DNA from: Candidatus Bathyarchaeota archaeon
GTDB taxonomy: Archaea; Thermoproteota; Bathyarchaeia; TCS64
Reading direction: 5' to 3'
Length of the DNA stretch: 9,811 nucleotides
NCBI GenBank assembly: GCA_030593155.1
Contig: JAUVHT010000020.1
Location: 1-9,811, forward strand
The notes beneath the pieces were generated by a model. The model had not been told where the DNA came from. It searched no databases and was given only the letters and a program-made list of their open reading frames with translations. This document shows, piece by piece, positions 5,072-9,811 of this stretch (the stretch's first letter is position 1; every line of letters begins with the position of its first letter). The translations under genes were made by a program, and so were the position numbers.

Positions 5072-6127
5072 ATGATCTCCGAGAGGGAGGCCGCGAAATA
5101 CCCTTTCCTGAACGATTCAGTTAAACTCGTCGACACCCTTAGCCTGACCCTTGAAGATCTCACCGACCCAGGATACGCGAGAGTCCTGGATAGAGCGGAG
5201 AAGAGAGTGTCCCAGGCATTAATCGTCGGAGAGGCCACAGCCGAGCTCGGGGACGTCCTATCGGAGCTTCTCTCCTTTCCAGTGGCCAACATGTTCGTGA
5301 CCGCTATTGGAGAAGATTTCCTTAACAGGAGATACGCCATGGCAGAAGCGGTCAGAGCCCAGGAACTCTTGAAAGAGGAGTCGGACGCTCGCCTTGCGAA
5401 GATCGCCCGCCTCGAGTTCCACTGGGAATTGAAGCTCATCGAGGAACTGATGGACGGGATCTACCACAAGTTCGAATTACACTTCAAGGACTTCCTGAGG
5501 AACGCGGCGGCATTCAGGGAGCCGAAATGGAAGCTAGTGAACAGGATGATGAGGAACGGGTACGTCTCCATGACTAAAACAGAGGCATGCCGCCTCCTCC
5601 AGGAGGAGATCCAAAGGCAGATCATCGGGCAAGTATCCAGGCACCGCCGTCTCAGCCTCCCCGAGCCACTCCAAGCCAGGATCGACAACCTCCGGAAGAT
5701 CTTGGACGAGAACAGGTCACGATTGACGGGAGGGGAGCTCCCCGTAGAGCTGCTGATGGAAGGCTTCCCGCCATGCATCAAGCACGCCTTCGAGGGCCTC
5801 ATAGCAGGGAGGAGGGCTGGCCACATGGAGAGGTTCGCGCTGACGTCCTTCCTCATCAACGCCGGGATGGAAGTAGAGGACATCGTGAAGCTGTTCGTCT
5901 CGATCACAGATTTCGACGAGGGGTTCACGCGATACCAGATCGAGCACATCGCGGGCCTCAGGGGCGGCAGGACCAGGTACACGCCCCCCACATGCTCCAC
6001 CCTCCGGACCCACGGCGTCTGTCACAACCCTGACAGGCTATGCGAACACGTGAAGCACCCCCTGAACTACTACAGGATCAAGGTGAGGGACCACCAGAGG
6101 GAGCAGGAAGCCGTGCAGGCGGAGTAG
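5072..6127 (+). CDS. priL: DNA primase large subunit PriL (Fe-S)
   Basis: The 351-residue protein is the archaeal primase regulatory subunit, which with PriS synthesises primers for replication. The N-terminal helical domain contains AAKYPFLNDSV (residues 7-17), the usual PriL opening. The C-terminal Fe-S domain holds the four expected cluster cysteines: C235 in GFPPCIKHAFEGL, then C308, C317 and C324 in the segment from PPTCSTL to RLCEHVKHPLNYY. The FALTSFLINAGM helix and the late helix with YQIEHIAG are also typical. Length is normal. The ATG at 5072 has GGAGTG eight bases upstream. pcna lies upstream and priS downstream, separated from priL by one small ORF; both primase genes being this close suggests coordinated expression. 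Confidence 0.95.
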   Translation: MISEREAAKYPFLNDSVKLVDTLSLTLEDLTDPGYARVLDRAEKRVSQALIVGEATAELGDVLSELLSFPVANMFVTAIGEDFLNRRYAMAEAVRAQELLKEESDARLAKIARLEFHWELKLIEELMDGIYHKFELHFKDFLRNAAAFREPKWKLVNRMMRNGYVSMTKTEACRLLQEEIQRQIIGQVSRHRRLSLPEPLQARIDNLRKILDENRSRLTGGELPVELLMEGFPPCIKHAFEGLIAGRRAGHMERFALTSFLINAGMEVEDIVKLFVSITDFDEGFTRYQIEHIAGLRGGRTRYTPPTCSTLRTHGVCHNPDRLCEHVKHPLNYYRIKVRDHQREQEAVQAE

Positions 6128-6146
6128 AACCCTCAAATATCAGGAA

Positions 6147-6335
6147 ATGCACATTAGCGGAGTCGGGGTTGACACGAACTTGGGCAGGACGGAAACAGCC
6201 GAAAAAACCCGGAATCTCCTAAGTTTAGGCCTCCACTTCTGTAGATACTACGAGAACTTGGTGAGATTCAACCCGGAGTTCTGCGGTAAATGCCCCCACA
6301 ACGGCCTGAGGCCCCAGACCAAAGATACAAACTAA
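6147..6335 (+). CDS. Hypothetical small Cys-containing protein between priL and priS
   Basis: A 62-codon frame starts 19 bases after the priL stop and ends 23 bases before priS. I do not recognise the product. Its second half (residues 28-58) looks protein-like: H30-F-C32, an aromatic/charged stretch CRYYENLVRFNPEF, then C46-GK-C49-PHNG. Three cysteines and two nearby histidines (H30, H51) could form one zinc site or metal cluster. Codons from about residue 28 on end mostly in G or C, as in the neighbouring genes, whereas the first 25 codons are less biased, so the true start may lie further in. The ATG at 6147 has agg four bases upstream, a weak ribosome-binding site. It may be co-transcribed with priL and priS. 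It could still be a chance ORF; conservation would decide. Confidence 0.5.
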   Translation: MHISGVGVDTNLGRTETAEKTRNLLSLGLHFCRYYENLVRFNPEFCGKCPHNGLRPQTKDTN

Positions 6336-6344
6336 ATCAGAAAC

Positions 6345-6353
6345 TTGTTATTT
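6345..6353 (+). promoter_or_regulatory. Weak TATA-like box before priS
   Basis: ttgttattt could place initiation near 6375, which would favour the in-frame ATG at 6386 over the ATG at 6359 as the priS start. The match is weak and the gene may instead be read through from priL. Confidence 0.2.
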
Positions 6354-6358
6354 AGGAG

Positions 6359-7624
6359 ATGCCCGAGCTATTCAACGGAAAACCCATGGCGGAACAAGGC
6401 TGGGGCAGCGAGCAATACGTCTCCGATCAATTCAAGCGGTACTATGCGTCAGGAGCCAGGTTCGTGGAAGCCCCGTCGGAGATCGAGCGACGGGAGTTCG
6501 GCTTCTTCTCATTCGGGGGGAGGAGCATGTTCCGCCACATCGGGTTCAACGATACACTACGGCTCCGAGGCTATCTCATGGACCGCGCCCCCTCTCACAC
6601 CTACTTTTCAGCCGCCTATTACCGAGATCCTGAGGCGGCGATGGCGCAGAAGGGATGGCTCGGCGCGGATCTCGTCTTCGACATAGACGCGGACCACCTC
6701 GACCTCCCCTGTCATGTTTCTCATGACAGGTGGACCTGCAAGACCTGCGGTAGCGAAGGGGCCGGCCACCCGCCCGAGAGGTGCCAGGAATGCGAAAAAG
6801 CATCCTTCTTGGAGGAGAGCTGGCTATGCGAGCGTTGTCTGAGCGCAGCGAAATATGAAGCCCAGAAGCTCCTCGACATCCTCATCCAAGACTTCGGGTA
6901 CAACCCTTCGAAGGAGATCTCTGTAAACTTCTCAGGTAACCGGGGGTACCACGTCCACGTGAGAAGCCCATATGCAAAGGGGTTGGACCAGCTGGCTCGC
7001 AGGGAGGTCGTGGATTACATATTGGGAATAGGCATCCAGGCCGAGTTCCAAGGATTGATAGGGAGGCGAGTTGGGAGCAGTCAAACCACGAGGCAGGGGG
7101 GGTGGAGGGGGAGATCCATAAGGGCCCTTTACGACTTCGTCGCCAACATAACGCAGGATGATGTGAAAGGGTTGAAGCTGGGTAGAAACGCCTCCAGAAA
7201 TCTGATGGAGCACCGGGACGAGATCCTAGCAGCCATCATGGACAGACACCCAGGTAGAATCGCAAGATACATCGACTCTAAATCCCTGGACAAGCTTCTG
7301 GTCGTGGCGGCTAAGGAACAGGCGTCTCATATAGATACTGTGGTGACCACGGACCTCCGGCGGTTGATACGGCTGCCCAACACGCTGCACGGGAAGACGG
7401 GCTGGCTGGCCCAGAACGTGCCCCTGGACGATCTGGCCGATTATAATCCCTTGAGCAGGGCGATGGCGTTCACAGAGGGCACTGAGAAGGTTTACATCAG
7501 GAGAGCCCCAGAGATCGTCTTAGGTGGGGAGACCTACGGCCCCTTCGAGGAGGAGAGCCAGGAGCTCCCGTTGGCCGTGGCCATGTTCCTCCTCTGCAGG
7601 AGGGCCGCGAGGGTGGAGAAATGA
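6359..7624 (+). CDS. priS: DNA primase catalytic subunit PriS
   Basis: The 421-residue protein is the archaeal primase catalytic subunit, which polymerises primers. Catalytic residues are present: D108 and D110 in GADLVFDIDADH, the third aspartate D326 in SHIDTVVTTDLRRL, and the adjacent RLIRLPNTLHGKTGW block. FSGNRGYHVHV (191-201) is the conserved nucleotide-binding strand. The zinc knuckle C118/H122/C127/C130 is followed by a further C142-x2-C145 and C157-x2-C160, suggesting a second metal site. The last 45 residues resemble a GINS B domain. Start choice is uncertain: at 6359 a GGAG sits immediately against the ATG with no spacer, whereas the in-frame ATG at 6386 has a weak GGA at normal spacing; neither loses a conserved motif. 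The stop overlaps the gins start by four bases (ATGA). Confidence 0.95.
   Translation: MPELFNGKPMAEQGWGSEQYVSDQFKRYYASGARFVEAPSEIERREFGFFSFGGRSMFRHIGFNDTLRLRGYLMDRAPSHTYFSAAYYRDPEAAMAQKGWLGADLVFDIDADHLDLPCHVSHDRWTCKTCGSEGAGHPPERCQECEKASFLEESWLCERCLSAAKYEAQKLLDILIQDFGYNPSKEISVNFSGNRGYHVHVRSPYAKGLDQLARREVVDYILGIGIQAEFQGLIGRRVGSSQTTRQGGWRGRSIRALYDFVANITQDDVKGLKLGRNASRNLMEHRDEILAAIMDRHPGRIARYIDSKSLDKLLVVAAKEQASHIDTVVTTDLRRLIRLPNTLHGKTGWLAQNVPLDDLADYNPLSRAMAFTEGTEKVYIRRAPEIVLGGETYGPFEEESQELPLAVAMFLLCRRAARVEK
7530..7548 (+). repeat. 19-nt direct repeat, copy in priS
   Basis: agacctacggccccttcga occurs here and again at 8081-8099 inside gins51. Both copies encode TYGPFE in the same frame, at equivalent places in the C-terminal domains of the two proteins. 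Confidence 0.8.
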
Positions 7625-8187
7625 CAGAGGTATATTCGAAGCTCCTTGATGCCTGGAAGAAGGAGGTGAAGTTCAACGACCTCCAAGCCCTCCCTGAGGG
7701 CTTTTACGTCGAGATGGTGGGATACGTCTCCCAGCTGAGGGAGCAGACCCGGATGATCGATAAGACATCGCTGAAGGGTCGCATCTCGGTGAAGGAGAAG
7801 GATAACGCGGAGAAGCTGCTCAGGGAGATCTCAAACCTCAGGCTCAGGAAGATCGTCTTGGCCGAGCTGGACAGGGTCGCTCTGGCCGGATCCGCCCTCA
7901 CCAGGGAGGAGAAGAACCTGCTGGCGGATCTGCGCAGCCTCTTCACCGGCCATGAATCGAAATTGAAAAGTATATTAATGGGTCGTGTGCCTCAGGTAGA
8001 CGCAAAACCCCCGCCTAGGACCGGTCTCAAGGTGGTCCGGTTCCTCCAGGCGGTGCCGGCGATCATGGGCATCGACATGAAGACCTACGGCCCCTTCGAA
8101 CCGGAGGATGTCGTCTCGATCCCCGTGGAGAACGCTGAAAACCTAATAAGGCGGGACATCGCAAAAGAGGTGGATATTCAGAAATGA
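7621..8187 (+). CDS. gins51: GINS complex subunit (Gins51, Sld5/Psf1 type)
   Basis: The 188-residue product is an archaeal GINS subunit. GINS bridges MCM helicase and the Cdc45/RecJ-like protein in the CMG replicative helicase. An N-terminal helical A domain (about residues 1-115) is followed by a Pro-rich linker (KPPPRTG, 129-135) and a small beta-rich B domain (137-185) with AVPAIMGIDMKTYGPFEPEDVVSIP, NAENLI and the final IAKEVD (core motif GID-x2-TYGPF). The A-then-B order marks the Gins51 (Gins15) type rather than Gins23. Both the start and the stop overlap neighbours by ATGA: the stop of priS before it and the start of rpl44e after it. Adjacent priS and gins51 are a recurring archaeal arrangement. 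An AT-rich stretch near 7960-7980 encodes the interdomain linker. Confidence 0.9.
   Translation: MTEVYSKLLDAWKKEVKFNDLQALPEGFYVEMVGYVSQLREQTRMIDKTSLKGRISVKEKDNAEKLLREISNLRLRKIVLAELDRVALAGSALTREEKNLLADLRSLFTGHESKLKSILMGRVPQVDAKPPPRTGLKVVRFLQAVPAIMGIDMKTYGPFEPEDVVSIPVENAENLIRRDIAKEVDIQK
8081..8099 (+). repeat. 19-nt direct repeat, copy in gins51
   Basis: This copy is identical to 7530-7548 in priS and lies in the B-domain coding segment. Flanking bases differ, so this is not a recent long duplication. Confidence 0.8.
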
Positions 8188-8459
8188 AGTTCCCGAAGTC
8201 CATGAGGACCCACTGCCCCAGGTGCAAGACCCATACCGATCACACAGTCTCCATCTATAAGGCGGGGAAGAGAAGGGCCGCGAAGTTGGGTGAGAGGCGT
8301 TTTGCTGCAAAGCAGAAGGGATACGGCGGTATGAAACGCCCGGTGCAGCACAACCAAGCTAAGGTCACCAAGAAGCAGTCCCTCATCCTCAAGTGCAATG
8401 AGTGCAGCTACACCCTCCAGAGGAAGGGGATCAGGCTCAAGAAGGCGGAGGTGGTGTGA
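8184..8459 (+). CDS. rpl44e: 50S ribosomal protein L44e (eL42)
   Basis: This 91-residue basic protein is archaeal L44e, which lies by the E-site of the large subunit. Its zinc site is intact: C11/C14 (THCPRCKTHT) and C71/C74 (LKCNECSY). The family core KRRAAKLGERRFAAKQKGYGG (residues 29-49, written in part) and the KVTKKQSLILKC stretch are present. The ATG overlaps the gins51 stop by four bases. The coding 3' end carries ggaggtg, which serves as the ribosome-binding site for rps27e. Confidence 0.96.
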   Translation: MKFPKSMRTHCPRCKTHTDHTVSIYKAGKRRAAKLGERRFAAKQKGYGGMKRPVQHNQAKVTKKQSLILKCNECSYTLQRKGIRLKKAEVV

Positions 8460-8464
8460 CGGCC

Positions 8465-8659
8465 ATGGAGTGGGAGAACCTCATACCCCGCCCGTCCTCC
8501 AGATTCCTCAGGATCCGCTGCAAGACCTGCGAGAGCGAGCAGATCGTGTTCAGCCACACGACCCATATCATCAACTGCAGGACCTGCGGCGATACCCTGG
8601 CCCAGCCCACAGGGGGCAAGGCCAAGATCAACGGCATAATCCTGTCCGTGTTGGGGTGA
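8465..8659 (+). CDS. rps27e: 30S ribosomal protein S27e
   Basis: From the ATG at 8465 the protein has 64 residues, the usual length of archaeal S27e, a zinc-binding small-subunit protein. It contains the signature IPRPSSRFLRIRC, zinc pairs C19/C22 and C38/C41, VFSHTTH, and the strongly conserved CGDTLAQPTGGKAKI tail. An in-frame GTG at 8456 would add three residues and overlap the rpl44e stop by GTGA; the ggaggtg at 8447-8453 is only two bases from that GTG but 11 from the ATG, so the ATG is preferred. Frames extending back to 8402 are read-through of rpl44e DNA. Stop is six bases before the aIF2-alpha start. Confidence 0.93.
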   Translation: MEWENLIPRPSSRFLRIRCKTCESEQIVFSHTTHIINCRTCGDTLAQPTGGKAKINGIILSVLG

Positions 8660-8664
8660 AGTAG

Positions 8665-9456
8665 ATGAGCATGGGAAGGTCCGAGTGGCCCGAGGTGGGA
8701 GAGCTCGTCGTCGCCACCGTCAAACGCATCGTGGGCCATGGCGCCTACGTCACCCTCGACGAGCACGGCGACAAGGAGGGCCTCCTCCACATCTCGGAGA
8801 TATCCTCCCGGTGGGTGAGGAACATCCGTAACCACGTCAGGGAGAGGCAGAAGATCGTCCTCCAAGTCAATCGGGTCGACCCGTCACGCGAACAGATAGA
8901 CCTTTCCCTGAGGCGGGTCACCCAGGACGAGCGCAGGAAGAAGCTCGAGGAGTGGAAGAAGCACAGGAAGGCCGAGACCCTCTTCCGCGGCGCCGCCATC
9001 GAGCTCAAGATGGAGGTGGAAGACCTCTACTCCAAGGCCGGGGTCAAGCTGCTGGATCATTACGGTAGCCTCTACGCCGGCCTCGAGGCAGCCGCCAAGG
9101 GGGGCGCCGCCGCCCTCGTAGAGGCGGGGTTGTCCAAGAAGATCGCGAGGACCCTTGAGGAGACGGCTAAGGATAAGATCGTCGTCAAAGGGGTCACCAT
9201 CCAGGGCATCCTGGAGATCACCTCATTGGAGGCGAAGGGCGTGGAGGACATCAAGGGCACCCTCCTCGAGGCAAAGAAGGTGGCGGCGGAGCACGACGCA
9301 GTTGCGAACCTGTACAGCCTCGGCGCACCCAAATATAGGATCGAGGTGACAGCAGACGACTACAAGGCGGCCGAGGCGGCCCTGGAGAAGGTCGTCGAGT
9401 TCACCAAGGACACCTGGGCCAACTACAACGGGAAGATCTCCTACTCTCGTAGCTGA
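8665..9456 (+). CDS. eif2a: Translation initiation factor 2 subunit alpha (aIF2-alpha)
   Basis: The 263-residue product is the alpha subunit of archaeal IF2, which with beta and gamma delivers initiator tRNA to the small subunit. Residues 12-85 form an S1 domain (GELVVATVKRIVGHGAYVTL to QIDLSLRRV). The helical middle domain follows (KKLEEWKKHRKAETLF onward), then a C-terminal alpha/beta domain with YRIEVTADDYKAAEAAL that contacts the gamma subunit. The ISEISSRWVRNI segment aligns with the LSELSRRRIRSI loop of eukaryotic eIF2-alpha, placing a serine (S47) at the position of regulatory Ser51; whether it is phosphorylated is unknown. The ATG at 8665 has GGTG upstream; a second ATG two codons on is possible. 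The gene sits between rps27e and nop10, a very common archaeal order. Confidence 0.96.
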   Translation: MSMGRSEWPEVGELVVATVKRIVGHGAYVTLDEHGDKEGLLHISEISSRWVRNIRNHVRERQKIVLQVNRVDPSREQIDLSLRRVTQDERRKKLEEWKKHRKAETLFRGAAIELKMEVEDLYSKAGVKLLDHYGSLYAGLEAAAKGGAAALVEAGLSKKIARTLEETAKDKIVVKGVTIQGILEITSLEAKGVEDIKGTLLEAKKVAAEHDAVANLYSLGAPKYRIEVTADDYKAAEAALEKVVEFTKDTWANYNGKISYSRS

Positions 9457-9459
9457 ACC

Positions 9460-9465
9460 GGAGGA
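9460..9465 (+). promoter_or_regulatory. Shine-Dalgarno site fixing the TTG start of nop10
   Basis: ggagga lies eight bases before the TTG at 9474. There is no ATG in this frame before the first zinc pair, so the TTG start is required. Confidence 0.7.
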
Positions 9466-9473
9466 TCGTTTCA

Positions 9474-9650
9474 TTGGTATGGCTCCTCCGGAGATGCAAG
9501 AAATGCGACAGGTACACCCTCCGACTGGATGTTTGCCCGATATGCGGGAACCCCGTTAAGATCCCCCACCCAGCCAAGTTCTCATTGGACGACAGGTACC
9601 GTAAGTACCGGTTGAAGATGCGGCGCATGGCCGAGGAAAAAAGAGTTTAA
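9474..9650 (+). CDS. nop10: Ribosome biogenesis protein Nop10
   Basis: This 58-residue protein is archaeal Nop10, a core part of the H/ACA ribonucleoprotein with Cbf5, Gar1 and L7Ae that guides rRNA pseudouridylation. It reads VWLLRRCKKCDRYTL after the start. The zinc ribbon uses C8/C11 and C21/C24. The conserved tail begins with HPAKFSLDDRYRKYR (residues 32-46), matching the HPPRFSPEDPYGKYR consensus of the family. Length is typical (about 55-60). The start is TTG with a strong ribosome-binding site; 17 bases separate it from the aIF2-alpha stop. In many archaea a proteasome-assembly-chaperone (PAC2) gene follows; here the next frame does not look like one. Confidence 0.95.
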   Translation: MVWLLRRCKKCDRYTLRLDVCPICGNPVKIPHPAKFSLDDRYRKYRLKMRRMAEEKRV

Positions 9651-9689
9651 AATACCCAGGTCAAGGGGATTCCATTCTCTCAGGGTAAA

Positions 9690-9699
9690 AACTTATTTT
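9690..9699 (+). promoter_or_regulatory. TATA-like box before the last, partial gene
   Basis: aacttatttt lies in the gap after nop10. Its predicted initiation point is about 9721, just before the candidate starts of the final frame. It suggests that the operon ends with nop10 and a new transcript begins here. Confidence 0.35.
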
Positions 9700-9731
9700 C
9701 TCTCCATCCCCATCCCTTGTCAGGGATAGTT

Positions 9732-9811
9732 TTGGTAACAAGCTATGTGAAGATCTATGGTCCGCCCGTGTTGAAGGCCGTCAAGGCTTTGGAAGCCGTC
9801 GCGGTGGATCT
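9732..9811 (+). CDS. Partial CDS, unidentified (5' end only)
   Basis: An open frame runs off the window. From the TTG at 9732 it reads VTSYVKIYGPP, then VLKAVKALEAVAVDL after the initiator. G/C third positions and the alternating hydrophobic pattern of the last 20 codons support coding. The start is uncertain: TTG at 9717, TTG at 9732 and GTG at 9747 are all in frame, and none has a strong ribosome-binding site. I cannot assign a family from about 26 residues. It is not the beginning of a PAC2-type chaperone as far as I can tell. Confidence 0.55.
   Translation, partial: MVTSYVKIYGPPVLKAVKALEAVAVD

Noticed and set aside
5020..5124. 34-codon ORF starting ATG at 5020 and overlapping the priL start
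   Set aside because: It overlaps priL in another frame, has no ribosome-binding site or domain-like pattern, and could at most be an upstream ORF on a leadered transcript.
7960..7980. AT-rich TATA-like stretch inside gins51 as an internal promoter for rpl44e
   Set aside because: It is about 200 bases before rpl44e, encodes the interdomain linker, and the ATGA overlap already suggests coupled translation.
1..9811. CRISPR arrays, insertion sequences, integrase or prophage genes, toxin-antitoxin pairs
   Set aside because: No spaced direct repeats, transposase motifs, terminal repeats or related protein motifs were seen on either strand; the window is core-genome in character.

Overview
This is an archaeal chromosomal segment of housekeeping genes. 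The gene content is unmistakably archaeal: uL16/L10e, Dph2, exosome Csl4, RNA polymerase subunit L, TFS, PCNA, the two-subunit primase PriL/PriS, GINS, eL44, eS27, aIF2-alpha and Nop10. Moderately high G+C, frequent Shine-Dalgarno (SD) sequences, GTG and TTG starts, and TATA-like boxes fit a TACK-type archaeon. The style of the primase small subunit and a tiny zinc-ribbon gene suggest a Bathyarchaeia/Thaumarchaeota-like lineage. That placement is inference, because no rRNA is present.

Layout. (1) 1-1640: rpl10e and dph2, both + strand, each with its own TATA-like box. (2) 1641-2304: a small minus-strand zinc-ribbon gene (1756-1920) with a hairpin/U-tract terminator, then about 340 bp of AT-rich DNA that carries promoters in both directions and several inverted repeats. 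(3) 2305-4105: a transcription and RNA-decay block: csl4 and rpoL (4-nt overlap), a DUF99 gene, and tfs. (4) 4175-7624: a replication block: pcna (TTG start), priL, a 62-codon Cys-containing ORF, and priS. (5) 7621-9650: gins51, rpl44e, rps27e, aif2a and nop10, overlapping or separated by only a few bases, so probably one operon continuing from priS. (6) 9651-9811: a promoter-like stretch and the start of a gene cut by the window edge.

The cluster joins the replication machinery (clamp, primase, GINS of the CMG helicase) to translation and ribosome biogenesis (eL44, eS27, aIF2-alpha, Nop10). This replication-translation linkage is a recognised feature of archaeal genomes. I see no CRISPR array, insertion sequence, prophage, rRNA or tRNA.

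Points most worth following up: the C-terminus of PriS aligns by eye with the GINS B domain encoded by the next gene, including a 19-nt identical DNA stretch; PriS appears to carry a second Cys-x2-Cys pair set beyond the usual zinc knuckle; an undescribed small Cys protein lies between priL and priS; the DUF99 protein seems to lack acidic residues expected of the family; and the AT-rich gap near 2050 holds nested inverted repeats resembling part of an archaeal origin-recognition element.
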